Source of the DNA: Folioceros fuciformis | Lineage: Eukaryota; Anthocerotophyta; Anthocerotopsida; Anthocerotales | Direction of reading: 5' to 3' | Assembly: GCA_049999805.1 (NCBI GenBank) | Contig: JBNGIO010006217.1 | Location: 124,543-188,542, forward strand | Length of the DNA: 64,000 nucleotides | Shown: positions 34,201 to 45,628 of the stretch, piece by piece | How positions within the stretch are numbered: the first letter of the stretch is position 1 | Layout: each line of letters starts with the position of its first letter | The notes under the pieces: generated by a model | Seen by the model: only the letters and a program-made list of their open reading frames with translations | The model's database searches: none | What the model was told of the DNA's origin: nothing | Position numbers and translations under genes: made by a program

Positions 34201-35898
34201 TGTCTTCTTCAGTCGTGTGCAAGTTTAGGCACTCCAGCGTTGGAAAAAGGGAAGCAACTTCATGCAGCACTCAGAGAACAAGGACTCCAAGCTGACATGT
34301 TTGTCGCTAGCAGTTTGGTGGACATGTACGCAAAATGTGGCAGCCTGAAAGATGCTCGGGCCCTGTTTGATGGATTGGGGGAGAAGAATGTGGGGACATG
34401 GAATGCCATGATAGCGGGATATTCCCAGCAAGGCATGGGGATGGAAGCTCTCTGTCTTCATAAGGCTATGCAAGAGGAGGGCATCTCTAAACCCAACAGT
34501 GTGTCCTTTGTGTGCCTCCTGCAGTCATGTGCAAGTTTAGGCCCTCCAGCTTTGGAGCAGGGGAAACAACTCCATGCAGCTGTCACAGAACAAGGTCTCC
34601 AGGCTAATGTGGTTATAGCCAACAGCTTGGTGAACATGTATGCAAAATGCGGTAGCCTAGAAGATGCTAAGAAGATGTTCGCTGGCCTTCCTCAGAAAGA
34701 CGTGGTGACATGGAATTCCATGATAGCAGGGATTTCCCAGCAGGGCATGGGACTAGAAGCCCTTAATCTTGTCAATGATATGCCACATGAGAGCATGGCT
34801 GAACCAAGTGCTGTGACACTCGTGTGCCTACTCCAGGCTTGTGCCAGTGTGGGCCCCCTGGCATTGGAACAAGGGAGGCAGCTTGATGCACGAATTAGGG
34901 AACGAGGTCTTCAAGAGGATGTATTTCTGGCGAGCAGTCTAGTCAACATGTATGCAAAGTGTGGCAGCCTCGAGCATGCTCGCGCAGTGTTTGATGGACT
35001 CAGTGAAAAAAATGTGGTGACATGGAGTGCCATGATATCTGGATATTCCCAGCAGGGCATGGGGCAGGAAGCGCTTCGTCTCTACAGTGCTATGCAGCAA
35101 GAAGGCATTGTTGTACCGAATTCCGTGACATTCGTCTGTCTACTTCAAGCTTGTGCATCTGTGGCGGCTTTGGATTCTGGAAGGCAGATTCATGCACAGA
35201 TCAAAAAGCGAGGGCTGGAAACTGATTTGCTTGTAGCTGGCAGTCTGATGAGTATGTATGGAAAATGCGGCAGTGCCGTCGATGCTCAACAGCTTTTCGA
35301 GGCACTGGAGGAAAGAAACGTTGCCATCTGGAATGCACTGATTGCGGCATACTCCCGGCAGGGACACAGCGAAAAGGTTTTCGATTTGGTCGTCAGGATG
35401 AGTGAGGACGGCATCAAGCCAGACGGCGTTACATTCTTGAGTCTCCTGGCAGTATGCAGCCACGGAGGTCTAGTGAAGAGGGGACGAGATTACTTCGACA
35501 CGATGAGCAAAGACTACGGCATCGCCCCCACAGTGGACCATTACACATGCATGGTCGATCTCCTCGGTCGTGCCGGCCAACTGGACGACGCACTAGCTGT
35601 AGCAAGGACAATGCCTGTACTCCCTACCGCTGCAGTATGGCACACTCTACTAGGCGCTTGTCAAAAGTGGAGAAACGTGGAGATCGCATTTGATGCGTTC
35701 AGCGAAGCAGTCAAGCTAGACAAGAAGGACGCTGCATCCTACGTGTTGATGTCGAATATATACACAAGTGCTCAGATGTGGGAGCAGGCACAAGAAATGC
35801 ACGCGAGAAGAGTCCAAATGAAGGCATGGAAGCAGCCTGGCCTGACCTGGTGGACAGACATGGATGGACTGGTGCACAATTTCTCTGTGAGGAAGTGA
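31216..35898 (+). CDS. Very long PLS-class PPR protein with E domain, 12 P-L-S modules
   Basis: An uninterrupted 1560-residue frame, much longer than typical PLS proteins. The Met at 31285 (MANNGATRCGAF) is an alternative start. After about 130 variable residues come twelve P-L-S modules of about 102 residues. Each is recognisable by its MYAKCG block: from VYASHGRLKEAMGVF (first), through ten such as VDMYAKCGSLDDARRVF, VSMYIKCGSLEDAQGVF and VNMYAKCGRLEDALCVF, to MSMYGKCGSAVDAQQLF (last). An E domain with MVDLLGRAGQLDDALAVA, LLGACQKWRNVEI and YVLMSNIYTSAQMWEQAQEM ends the protein, followed by WTDMDGLVHNFSVRK. There is no DYW deaminase. Internal modules are much more alike than usual, which suggests recent amplification. 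It is the paralogue of the 24696-26918 gene, which has only four modules. Expected role: sequence-specific organelle RNA binding, probably in editing with a partner deaminase. Confidence 0.9.
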   Translation: MAVWRLPGVRGRGPAHLSPRSQLMANNGATRCGAFVAKGSLAGEASYNFHVWRRQFYSDPTLWWESRQQDSCGSLDPRLREPQDILFFDELSKSARGVAALDVHMGGCAPPSNSIVPHDFHPRRPVGYEMEITAETVSKSCHQGQLAEAIEALGVLVHTHVDISTSLFYTVLKECVAKKDLVLARLIHALMVKKGYETNTFLCNHILRVYASHGRLKEAMGVFTVVEKPDVFTWCAIISAHVKHGQDIQAIELYQQMRRSSVKPNGHVFAAALQACAMGGNMKLGQQVHIDVLASGIQPDLFVCSSLVDMYAKCGSLDDARRVFDGLPQKDVVTWNAMIGGYSQQGMGREALRVYSAMQASGGTAPNSVTYVCLLQACASVRIPALESGRQLHAQIGERGLQADVVLGGSLVNMYAKCGSLEDARGVFDGLGRKNVVTWNAMISGYCQHGMGQQALGLRRVMQEDCAVPDPVTLVCLLQACASVGSSALEEGRQIHSQIRERGLQADVVIASSLVDMYAKCGSIEEARGLFDRLVQKNVVTWSAMIAGYAHQDMGQESLLLYDAMQKEGMTLPNLVTFVCLLQVCASLGISALEKGRQLHAQIIKQGLEGDILLANGLVSMYIKCGSLEDAQGVFTSISVKNIVTWNAMISAYSQQGMGQEALLLYSAMQKEGIVLPNTVTFVSLLQACAAMGTRSLEQGKQFHAEIVKRGLVADVVVGGSLVNMYAKCGSLEDARAVFEGLGKKNVVTWSALIAGYSQQDMGHEALDLYSAMQEEAVTVPDSVTFVSLLQACASVGLAGLEKGKELHAQIREQGLHDDVSVANSLVNMYAKCGNLEDAQGVFDGLCQRNVVTWSALIAGYSQQGMGEEALRLYKAMQEEGIVTPNSVTFVCLLQAYVSLGTTSLDTGKQLHEQIRDQGLETDVVVGGSLVNMYAKCGRLEDALCVFKRLSRKTVVTWNAMIGGYCQRGMAQEALDLYAVMQMENAIVPDSVTFLCLLQSCASLGTPALEKGKQLHAALREQGLQADMFVASSLVDMYAKCGSLKDARALFDGLGEKNVGTWNAMIAGYSQQGMGMEALCLHKAMQEEGISKPNSVSFVCLLQSCASLGPPALEQGKQLHAAVTEQGLQANVVIANSLVNMYAKCGSLEDAKKMFAGLPQKDVVTWNSMIAGISQQGMGLEALNLVNDMPHESMAEPSAVTLVCLLQACASVGPLALEQGRQLDARIRERGLQEDVFLASSLVNMYAKCGSLEHARAVFDGLSEKNVVTWSAMISGYSQQGMGQEALRLYSAMQQEGIVVPNSVTFVCLLQACASVAALDSGRQIHAQIKKRGLETDLLVAGSLMSMYGKCGSAVDAQQLFEALEERNVAIWNALIAAYSRQGHSEKVFDLVVRMSEDGIKPDGVTFLSLLAVCSHGGLVKRGRDYFDTMSKDYGIAPTVDHYTCMVDLLGRAGQLDDALAVARTMPVLPTAAVWHTLLGACQKWRNVEIAFDAFSEAVKLDKKDAASYVLMSNIYTSAQMWEQAQEMHARRVQMKAWKQPGLTWWTDMDGLVHNFSVRK

Positions 35899-36805
35899 AG
35901 GAAGGTCGAACTAGCTGATCCCAAAGTGAAGGAGAAGAAGACCTAACCCTTGGCCGGCATCCTGTCCGCACTGTGCTTACGGCAGGACCATGCGTACACT
36001 GGAATTACGATCCAGCAGGACAGTGTGCGAAAGCTGCTTTGTTCACCAGCGCGGTTCCTCACCTAAAACCCTATATCCTAAACCCTAAATTTGAATTTCG
36101 TTTTACATTTTACATTTTTATTTAGTTTTTAGAGTGTCGGAAATTTAAACGACACCTCCCTAAATGGGACCTCAAGGGTACAGTACTCCAAATCAGGCAG
36201 GGTCGACTGTATATTAGACACGGGTCCTGTCACCCTCTCTTTTCGTTTCTTTGGGATCCGGTAGTCCACACGTTACAATTACCGGCCACCGGTTCGCGTC
36301 GTTCACAGACGGTTTTAACCATGGTCGCCCGTCTTGAGAGGTGCTTGTCGGGGTTGCGAAGGTTTCTACGGGGTAAATTCGTTTGGGGTAGAAAGTACGA
36401 GGTGACGCGTATGCTCCGACACAGAGACCAAGGCACGCGATCGCGGTAATAAAACACTGGTTCCTCCGGTGTAGGGCTTTTTCCCACACCGGGTCCGTGC
36501 CGTCCTGCTGTCTGCTGTTCTGTGCATGCTTGTATTTTGAGAACTCGCCAATCCGCGAACTGCTGCCCTGCTTTGGCGGCTGCTGGCGTGCCAAGGCTTG
36601 TTCCATGTTTGAAAATTGTGGAGGCTGCTGAGAACGAGTTGACCCGGAGTGGAGGCAAGGGGAATTTGGGTTTGAGCAGCAGCAGTGGCAGCAGGATTGA
36701 AGGGGCAGTGGTAGCGGTAGCGTGTAGTGTACCTGGTAGCTGCGGACTGGATGTAGGGATAAGCAGCTGCGTTGTGCTGGATTGTGTGATACCGGTGCGC
36801 TCAGC
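35899..36805. other. Intergenic region with telomere-box sequence
   Basis: No supported gene. Around 36062-36090 there is a run containing CCTAAAACCCTA and CCTAAACCCTAAA, i.e. telo-box-like motifs of the plant telomere repeat on the minus strand, within AT-rich DNA. The end of the region is the promoter and leader of the PP2A subunit gene. Confidence 0.55.
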
Positions 36806-39800
36806 ATGGCTGTGAATATGTCGATTGTGGATGAGCCGCTCTATCCCATCGCAATTCTGATCGACGAGCTCAAGAACGATGATATCCAGCTGAGGTTGAA
36901 CTCCATCCGCAGGTTGTCCACTATCGCTCGGGCGCTCGGGGTGGAGAGGACGAGGAAGGAGCTTATTCCCTTTCTCAGCGACAACAATGACGATGATGAC
37001 GAGGTTTTGCTGGCGATGGCAGACGAACTGGGGGCCTTTGTGCCCTACGTTGGAGGAGTGGAGTTTGCGCATGTGTTGCTGCCTCCTTTGGAGACGCTGT
37101 GCACGGTTGAGGAGACGGTTGTTAGGGACAAGGCTGTTGAGTCGTTGTGTAGGATTGGATCTCAGATGATGGAGAAAGATGTCATAGACTGGTTCATTCC
37201 CCTGGTGAAGGTGCGGTGCAGTTTGTGAGGCAGGGGTGGGTGGCGCAGGGGTGTTCGCCCTCGTCTGTTTGGTACTAATCAGGTCGAGGTGGTTATGGTC
37301 GTTTCAGAGATTGGGAGCTGGCGAGTGGTTCACCGCCCGTGTGTCGGCGTGCGGCCTCTTTCACATTGCGTACCCTAGTGCCCCCGATCTCCTGCGGGCG
37401 GAGCTTCGAACAGTGTACAATCAGCTCTGTCATGACGACATGCCTATGGTCAGAAGATCTGCTGCCCTAAATCTGGGGAAATTCGCTGCAACTGTTGAGC
37501 CTTCCTACCTGAAGACTGACATCATGACCTTCTTCAAAGATCTGACTTTAGATGGTATCGGCACTAAGTGGTGCTCCGTTTGCCTCGCACGGGATGCGTT
37601 TTGTAAATCATTCTGTTCTCACTTGCACCCAAAGTTCCAGCGTGACCCTTTGTGGAAATGAATTGCAGATCAGGACTCCGTCAGGCTTCTGGCTGTCGAA
37701 GGATGTGCTGCTCTGGGGAAACTTCTGGAATCAGGAGATTGTGTTGCTCATGTGCTACCTGTGATTGTCAACTTCTCACAGGTGAAGGTCGTTATGGGAT
37801 CGTGCTGGGTTTTTTAAGGAATGGTTTCAGGTTGGAGCAGCCAGTAAGACATGGCTTGAACTTGTGTCGTCAACTTGAATTAGGACAAGTCATGGAGAGT
37901 TCGCTACATGGTCGCCAACCAGCTGTATGAACTCTGTGACGCAGTTGGTCCGGAGGCCACAAGGTATGACAGGGCATGACACGGCTCTCTTGGTGCTATT
38001 ATCATTAGCTTTCTACGGTCTTGTATGATGCATTATTCTTCCACTTCTTTTTGGGGACTTCAAGGTCCCAGTGACTATTAAAACTTGTGTGCCGGCACTC
38101 TCACTCAAGTGACTGACCGTGTAATTATCATATACCAGAACTGAGCTGATTCCAGCATTTGTGCGCCTTCTACGTGACAACGAGGCAGAGGTTCGGATTG
38201 CAGCTGCAGGGAAAGTGACAAAGTTCTGTGCAATCATAACCCCACAAGCTGCTATTCAACATGTGCTTCCATGTGTGAAGGTGATTACCTGTTTTTTACG
38301 TATTCAGTGACTTATGGCCTTTTTGGACCTATTCTGGGTCTTGCTCAACTTTTTCTTTACAATACAGGAGTTGTCCACGGATGCCTCACAGCATGTTCGT
38401 TCTGCCTTGGCATCTGTTATAATGGGAATGGCTCCACTTCTTGGAAAGGTGCAATGCTAGGTGTAGATATTGTTCAACTGAGTTTGGTGATGTTTCCTCC
38501 AGAGGGTTTCTATTTGCATGTTCATTTCAGTTCAATCTAATGTATTTGCGACCTGCTCATTGGTATTGCCACTGTAATCCTGGTTCCAGGAGGCAACTAT
38601 TGAGCAACTACTGCCCATCTTTCTGTCGCTGTTGAAGGACGAGTTCCCGGAAGTGAGGCTCAATATTATCAGTAAACTTGACCAAGTTAACCAGGTATGC
38701 TAGTACCTGGCATCTGAAATGCAATTCTCAGGCTGTGGTTTTATCTGTCCGTGTTTTGACATTTTCCTTTGAAGTTTACCAGACCTTATCTGGAATGCTG
38801 CCATATCCTTTGCAGGTGATAGGAATTGACCTTCTGTCTCAGTCACTTTTGCCAGCTATTGTGGAGCTGGCTGAGGACAGACACTGGCGTGTGAGGCTTG
38901 CTATCATTGAATACATACCTCTGTTGGCAAGTCAGTTAGGGGTAGAGTTTTTTGATGACAAGCTTGGCAAACTATGCATGCAATGGCTGGGTGATCAGGT
39001 ACAGTCTCTTGTCATGTAATCATTGTGTAGTTCGTTCCTCCTCTCAACCTTCGGATGATGAGGCTTAACGTCTTGTGTGGTTACAGGTGTATTCAATTCG
39101 AGAGGCAGCTGCCAACAACCTTAAGCGCCTTGCTGAAGAATTCGGTTCACAATGGGCGCTGGAGCATATTATCCCTCAGGTTTTGCTGAACAGTTCCTGG
39201 CAATAGACTCACGGTCTTTGTGTGTTGCGGCTGAAGTATTGGATACTTACAGTTATGTTGGGCAGGTGCTGGAGATGATCAACAATCCCCATTATCTTTA
39301 CAGGATGACTGTATTGTTTGCAATTTCCATGCTAGCACCAGTGGTTGGTTCGGAGGTCACTTGTCAAAGAATGCTTCCTGTTGTCATCAATGCTGCCAAG
39401 GACAGGTACAGTCAATGCATAATTCCTATAGGCTTATATGGAAGTACTATGTGTGCTCCGCTTTCCAGTCGGTAACACAGGGGTTTTTGTTTCTCTAAGT
39501 TTAATTGAGCTGAATGTTTTTGCAGTATTTGACTTGCAGTCAACATGTTTTTCTTACAGGGTTCCTAATATCAAATTTAATGTGGCTAAGATGCTTCAGT
39601 CAATGATCCCAATTGTTGACTCTGGAGTGAGTTTTCCTTGGTCCGAGATCTTGTTCCATGATATGAGTTGTGGACTATTGAGTGACTCTTCCCCCACCCT
39701 AGCATCAATTGTTCTTTAATCTTTAACTCTCCTCGCTGTTGGAGCGGTCATGCAGGTTGTGGAGCAGACAATCAAACCGTGTCTGATGGAATTAAACGAA

Positions 39801-39872
39801 GATCCTGACGTGGATGTAAGATTTTTTGCGAATCAGGCGCTTCAAGCATGCGATCAAGTTATGTGTGCTTGA
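36806..39872 (+). CDS. PP2AA: Protein phosphatase 2A 65-kDa scaffold subunit A (PR65/RCN1 type)
   Basis: Twelve exons: 36806-37210, 37308-37554, 37669-37781, 37884-37963, 38139-38280, 38368-38448, 38590-38694, 38816-38998, 39087-39179, 39266-39405, 39560-39626, 39756-39872. They give 590 residues, the family length. The protein is built of HEAT repeats and holds the catalytic C and regulatory B subunits together. Landmarks: [134 protein letters not shown]. Exon 9 ends at an unusual donor (CAG/GTTTTG), supported by phase and family alignment. The second in-frame Met (residue 5) matches the usual start of plant homologues. Confidence 0.96.
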
Positions 39873-41529
39873 ACATGATCTGCAATATTTTGCATCAGTT
39901 GGGAACGAGAGACCAACCCTGTCTATGCCTGTGGACACGAATGGCCATGAGTCTCTAAGCAGGTTCCTGGAGAGGAGGTTTGGGCAGTCAGTGGACGAGA
40001 TTTGTGGGGAAACTCTGTGTAAACACGCACACAGGAATAGATTTGTCACAAAGGCAGTGGTTCCTTCATCTGCAGTGACAGCTCAATAAGGATCTGATCT
40101 CAAAGCTGTGAACAGCAGTATCCACGTTGGGTTCAACGTCAACAGCTTCTACAGACTGCAGAGTATCATTTGTTTGGACCTCACATCTGGACTTATGGGT
40201 GTCTCTCCCTGACCTCGGCAGTGGATGCCGCGTGCTCTGTGTCAAAGCTGCTCAGACCCTCTGGGCATCCCCTGGGGACTTTTTCCTCGAATAGGAAGCG
40301 GATTCGGCAGTTGGATCTAGGGTGGTTTTGGATCTCTTGTATTCACATGAGGACGAAGCTCTTTGTAGTTGCGTGTGCCCATTGCACTCGTTACTAGAAA
40401 CTAGGGTCTGCATCACGGTATTTGTGCAACAGTATCTAAAGGGGAATATGTTTGTCGTTTCAGGTAGATCAGTAGGTTGTTCTGTTTCTTGTGCCCCATC
40501 GGTGGTGCACGTCACGGAAATGTACGTCTTATGGCGTTGAAGGAAACGTGGAGGGTTTAGTGGCACGGGATATGTGCTGGTGCTGTTTTACTTGTTGAAG
40601 CTCAATCTTCTCTGGTCTACTGTGTTTCCCATCTCCTTTTTCTTCCTGGGGGCGATGCAATAGGTATCATGAGGCTCGACGTTGTGGGCACCGAGACGTT
40701 CGTGAGGCCCAGAACCATTGTTATGTGATGGCAATCTCTGCGTTGTAGATGCGGGTAGTCAACCCTGCCAGCAGGTACATCGGGGGAAGAGGGTAGGCAA
40801 GTCTTAGTGCCTCTGATATCATGTCTTGCGGATTGACCTGTTAGAATCCTTGTACTTGTTGTTGGCTGTTGCTTGCATGTAGCGGTCTTGTCCAGAGTCC
40901 CAGAGTAGTGGTGATATGGAATGGCATCCGTGTCGAGTCCTAACGGCGCTGTCCGGGGACGTGGGTCCGCAATAAGGGATCAGAAGAAGAGGTACAGACT
41001 GGAATTTAGGGCCAATGCGAGTGGCATGTGGGTTGTTGGTCTCAGCTGGTACTGGCATTTATGCTACACTGTATCCTCTCTTCATGATCGAGGGGCTCGA
41101 AACCACCACGGTCTCCAGTGGGCGATGGTCGTGCCACGGACTGTCATCAATCACGTCCTGCTTGCTGGTGATGACTTATCCACGCCAGAACAGCTCATTG
41201 GAATAGGAGCTGGTTGTCCTGAACGCCAACCGGCTAACCAATCCAAGTGCCACGGATCACGTATGTCCGTGGATCCTGATTGGTGAGTCCGTTCTAAAAG
41301 GCTGGTTGGTAGTACAAATTTCCAGCTTTGTGATAGACATGTGATCTTCTGGCTTTGGGTGCAAGTTGTGATGAGAGACTTCTGGGACATGGCCCCTACG
41401 AATATGTAGGCTGTTTGAGCAAGTACGAGTTTCTCGAAACAGATGGGGTGCAGGGATATTCACAGTCACGCATCCCTACTGGCCCCATGGGTTGGATTAG
41501 TCGTCACTCAACTTCTAGAAAGCAGACGA
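39873..41529. other. Intergenic region between convergent PP2AA and GPAT genes
   Basis: Contains the 3' leaders of both genes. I see no coding frame with protein character and no repeat. Confidence 0.5.
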
Positions 41530-43532
41530 TCAGCAGCCAGTCATCTTCTTGGCCTGCTTTCCATCATCTGGCACAAGTCCATCATTGCCGGCTAGAATCC
41601 TGTATTTGTCCCTTCGCGTCAAGTTGGTGCACTCGAATCCTAACGAGGCAGCCAATGACCTTTGAATATAGTTGGCAACTTCATGGCTGGATTTACCCCC
41701 AGCACAGGTCATCTCCAACGGCAGTTGCTCCAGGAATGTGACTTCGTAGAGGGGTGATGGGTTCATGAAAAAGAAGAAGGGATCCATTCCCTTCATGCCC
41801 CTCGCAGAAGTGCCATGAAACATTGAGATGTGGCAACGCATAGTAACAGGCACGATGCAATCCGCTAGTTCCGCAAACAGCGAGGAGAACCGAAGGAGAA
41901 ACGGCTCCCTGCAAGTTGTCCCTTCTGGGCAAACCACAAGGTCTCCTTCTTCCAGCAGAGTTTGCATCATCTTGGCATCCTTGTCCCGGCAACGGGTCAA
42001 GCGCACCGTCTTGATTGGGGACAGAACCTGCACACAGACAGGAGGAGTCGGCAATCCAGAGCTGGCGAAGCAGCGCAAGAGGGGGAACAAGTTGGGCATC
42101 CTTACCTCGGATACTCGGCTTATGGAGTAGGTGACGGCCGTGACATTCCTCCTCAAGGCGATGGAAAGGAAAATGGGATCCAGCAGCGTGCGATGTGAGC
42201 AGACAAACAGGACCCCACTTCTTCCCTCTGCCACTCCTGAGGTAGGAGGCGTACCTTTGATAACTACTCTCACTCCCAGCATAGTCTCCACAGGGAGAGC
42301 CCACCACATGGGGATGCTGATGCCGATGGACATGCGCACTACTGCCAACAGCAGGCCCAAGGGAGCCCACAGGAAGATCAAGAGTGACATCAAGGGAGTG
42401 GGTCTCTGCACGAGCCTCCCATCATGAAACACCAACGGCTTCAAGTACTCGTGGCGAGGCACTGGATCTACCTTCTTGTTGCGGGGTACGAGGTAGGCTT
42501 CCTGCAAAGATGGATGCAGAGACGGGCGTGTCAAACCAGATACGTGTAGCCAAATGCCCAGCAGCGTGGCCAGCTTGGCCGACTTCACGTTGATGCGGAG
42601 GTCCGGATTCCTGGCCTGAAGTCGGGGAGTCTGTTGGGACTGCCGAGGTAAAACTTTGCTCAGGGAGGGATTATAGTTACCTTGCAGAGGGTGAGGAATG
42701 GCAAGTCAGATGCTCTGTCTCCCAAGCCAACGTCAGGCGCAACGCCATGGAACTTGTGCTGGACTGCATCGCGCTTCTTCGAGCCCACTAAAACCCCCGG
42801 ACCGGATACCAATCCTGTCGCATGGCCTCCCGCAGTGACTTGGATCTCTGTGCCCATTACCCCGTCCACCTCCAGGTACTCCTTCAGAAACGGCTCCACC
42901 ATGATCCGTGGGTTGGCAGTGACCACGTACCTGGGAGTCACATGTTGCATAACACAACCATCCATCATGAATCGCTTAACTGAGATCAAACTTTCTCCAG
43001 CAAGCCATCAATCCTACCACGGCCACTCGGCAGAAGTAGCCATCGCTCACCTCTTGCCGCAGGCGATGAAGATTCTATAGGCCTCGGGATGCATGTCTTC
43101 CAGGTAGAACTTGCAGAGAACAGCTCTGGACGCAGACTCTATCTCCGACACCTTCAAGCCTGCGTAACTGAAGAAGATGAGGATCTTGATACCTGCCGCC
43201 TCCGACACAAAATGGTACAGAACCCAAGCCAGTGGTGCCAGCAGCAGCAGCAATACGGCCCGCAATGGGCTCCCTGCCTCAAAAGCCACCAGCATGAAGT
43301 AGGGGAAGCTGCTGCTGGATCGGAGGAGAGTGCCGTCCAAGTCCGACACTACAGTGTGCTGCTCCCGGCCCAGGAGCCCACATCTGTCCACAAACGGCAG
43401 CGTTGCGCTCTGCGTCTGGTAGCATTCTGTCCTGCTGCATCCCCACGGTTTCCGATCAGGTGACAGCGCGGTGACTGTCCTCTCCTTTCTGCCATCTCCT
43501 GCCCGAGAAGCAAAACCGCCCATCCCTCCCAT
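41530..43532 (-). CDS. GPAT: Glycerol-3-phosphate sn-2-acyltransferase with phosphatase domain (GPAT4/6/8 clade)
   Basis: Four exons in transcript order: 43532-43051, 42930-42681, 42501-42106, 42027-41530, giving 541 residues. This land-plant family makes 2-monoacylglycerol for cutin and related surface polymers, in the ER. The N-terminal HAD-type phosphatase domain keeps both key motifs: DLDGT (D64, D66) and GLGDRASD at about residue 235, so phosphatase activity is expected. Hydrophobic segments follow both at [16 protein letters not shown] and at [16 protein letters not shown]. The acyltransferase domain has HRTLLD (HX4D, H347) and [15 protein letters not shown]. The ending is [20 protein letters not shown] plus a short tail. 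The third intron (42028-42105, 78 bases) is a multiple of three and open in frame, so its retention would insert 26 residues after SEV. Confidence 0.93.
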
Positions 43533-45528
43533 CGACTCCCGTCTGCGAGAAAATGGATACAGTCTGCTGAAGCTCTGCCTGCTGCAATATTATCCCGGCC
43601 CAAATGTGGATTGCCAGGGCAGTGCGAAGTCGCACTCAGAACATCAGCAAAGCAAGCTCTATGATCACGTTTCCTGGAGTAGCGTGACCTGCGGGTAACA
43701 CCAGCCTAGCATGTCCCGATCTCCCGATCATCTCAACTGCAGCCAAACTCAGTGGACAGAAAGACACAAGCCTAGGCCAGGAAAGACATCCAGGACGGAA
43801 GAGAAATGTGCAAAATGCTGCTGTGTGGAGGCGGCCCAGAAATGCGAAATAGACATCTTATCTACCTGTGGGCAGAGCTGGGCCGTCGGGACGAAGGGCT
43901 GGTAGCAGTCGGTCAGTGTGGCCAGCTGACGAGTCAAGCAGGTACCACATGGAAGACGCTGTCCGTGCGCAGGCTGCAGACTGAGATTGCAGGCGGGTAG
44001 CTGGTCTCAACTCACTGTTCCGACGCTTATCAACGCTTTGCTCATAACTACTAGTACATGCCTACACGGCGGGCAGTCCGAGCTGGCGCTGGAGTAGCTA
44101 CCCATGCTCTTCATTGCCACTGTAGCATTGATTGCGCAAAGAAGACGAGGTCGACAGCACAGCCTTGGTCGACGAACTATCCAGAACCTGACTGGGCGTC
44201 CATGGATACATACATATCTTTGTATCTAGCTACACGCTTCACAGCTTCAAGTTCCAGCGGTGGGACATACATCAGTTTGTGGCAGCAGCAGCTTTGCAGC
44301 CTGTCAAACTTGCAAACTTGCAGTGATGACAGGAGCAGCCACCTGTGCAAACTGCTGTACGCTGCTGCGTTCTGTACATCTGCAAGCTCGGAGTGTGTAC
44401 GCTGCGTGCTGTACATCTTCGAGCTCGGAGTGTGCCAGTACTTACTGCCGCTGCTGCAGTTTGAGATCGTGTCCAAATGGGGCAAGAGATGCACGAGACG
44501 CGGGAAGTCCGTACTGTGATTCACGTGACAGACTTGTAAGCTGGGCGCTGGCTCTGTTGCAGGAGTTGGTGGCTTGGCTGGCTGGGATTGTACACGGTAG
44601 GGAGGGTGTTGCTCCTGGAGCTGCGCCGGGCTGAAAATGATTTTGGGCAAATCATCGGCAAATGGCCTATAATTTTGTGTACCTGCCTGTTTTGCACGAA
44701 GTCTGGTCAATGACATTTCGAAATTCTCATCTCGGATTGAGATGCACTCCTCAGAGTCACGACTCAAACGTCAGACTGAGAGGTTAATGCGAGAAGTCGC
44801 CCGGGCAGGGCACTAAGACCTTTCAAAGTTTCCTTTGCGCTTGCTACCTCTCTTCACCGAGCCTGGGAAGTTGCGAGGGGCTGGTCTATCGAGGCCTGGG
44901 GTATCGCGTGGCACTGGCAAGATGGCCATTACATCATAAGGTACGAGTGGTGACTATCCCCGAGCTGGTTGCATTAGATAGTTATCCACGCAATACACCC
45001 TCCTTTGGTGGTTGCGATCCGATTTCTTCTCGGCCTTCCTCAAGCAGGTTACCGCGGATGTTCACGTCAAAAGGCCTTGATGAAGCACTCCCAAGATGCA
45101 AACAAGACGCCTTTAACTTACACCTGGCTACGTTTCACTAGCCATTCCACTTTGGTAAAGCCACTGTTAAATGTAATACCTTCCACTCTAAACTGAATAC
45201 AACAGCCTTAGTTTTTCCTCTCGTTTGCTCTCAAATCGTGTGATCCTAGTCTTACAATTCTTTTATCGAATCTCATCTGCGAAAGGCATATAGAAGCTTT
45301 GGCATACGGCTATGGGTCTTGCTAGTATTGTATGTATCTCTTGCATGATATTAATTATATTTATTTCTTTACTGACTTTGCTTTCAAAAAGCTTTGACAT
45401 GAGACTATTATGGGTCCTGATGGTATCATATGCATATATCTTTTTTTAGATTAATTTTAATTATTTCTTCACTCACTTTGCTTTCGAAGTGAGTGATAGT
45501 ATGCTCGAGCTGCTCGGGCTCTCCATAC
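43533..45528. other. Upstream region of GPAT, no supported gene
   Basis: Promoter and leader of GPAT near 43533-44000. Around 44280-44470 the sequence is rich in TGCAAACTTGCA- and GCTGCTG-like words, but no family match is seen in either strand. From about 45180 the sequence becomes AT-rich as the transposon cluster begins. An imperfect duplication of TTTATTTCTTTACTGACTTT-like sequence lies at about 45360-45485. Confidence 0.45.
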
Positions 45529-45628
45529 NNNNNNNNNNNNNNNNNNNNNNNNNNNNNNNNNNNNNNNNNNNNNNNNNNNNNNNNNNNNNNNNNNNNNNNN
45601 NNNNNNNNNNNNNNNNNNNNNNNNNNNN
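45529..45628. other. 100-N assembly gap next to a tandem array
   Basis: Undetermined bases directly left of the 42-base tandem repeats, so the array length is unknown. Confidence 0.99.

Noticed and set aside
44177-44767. 196-codon minus frame upstream of GPAT
   Set aside because: Could in principle be an exon, but no domain, no convincing splice context, and a Cys/Ser/Leu-rich second half typical of chance frames.
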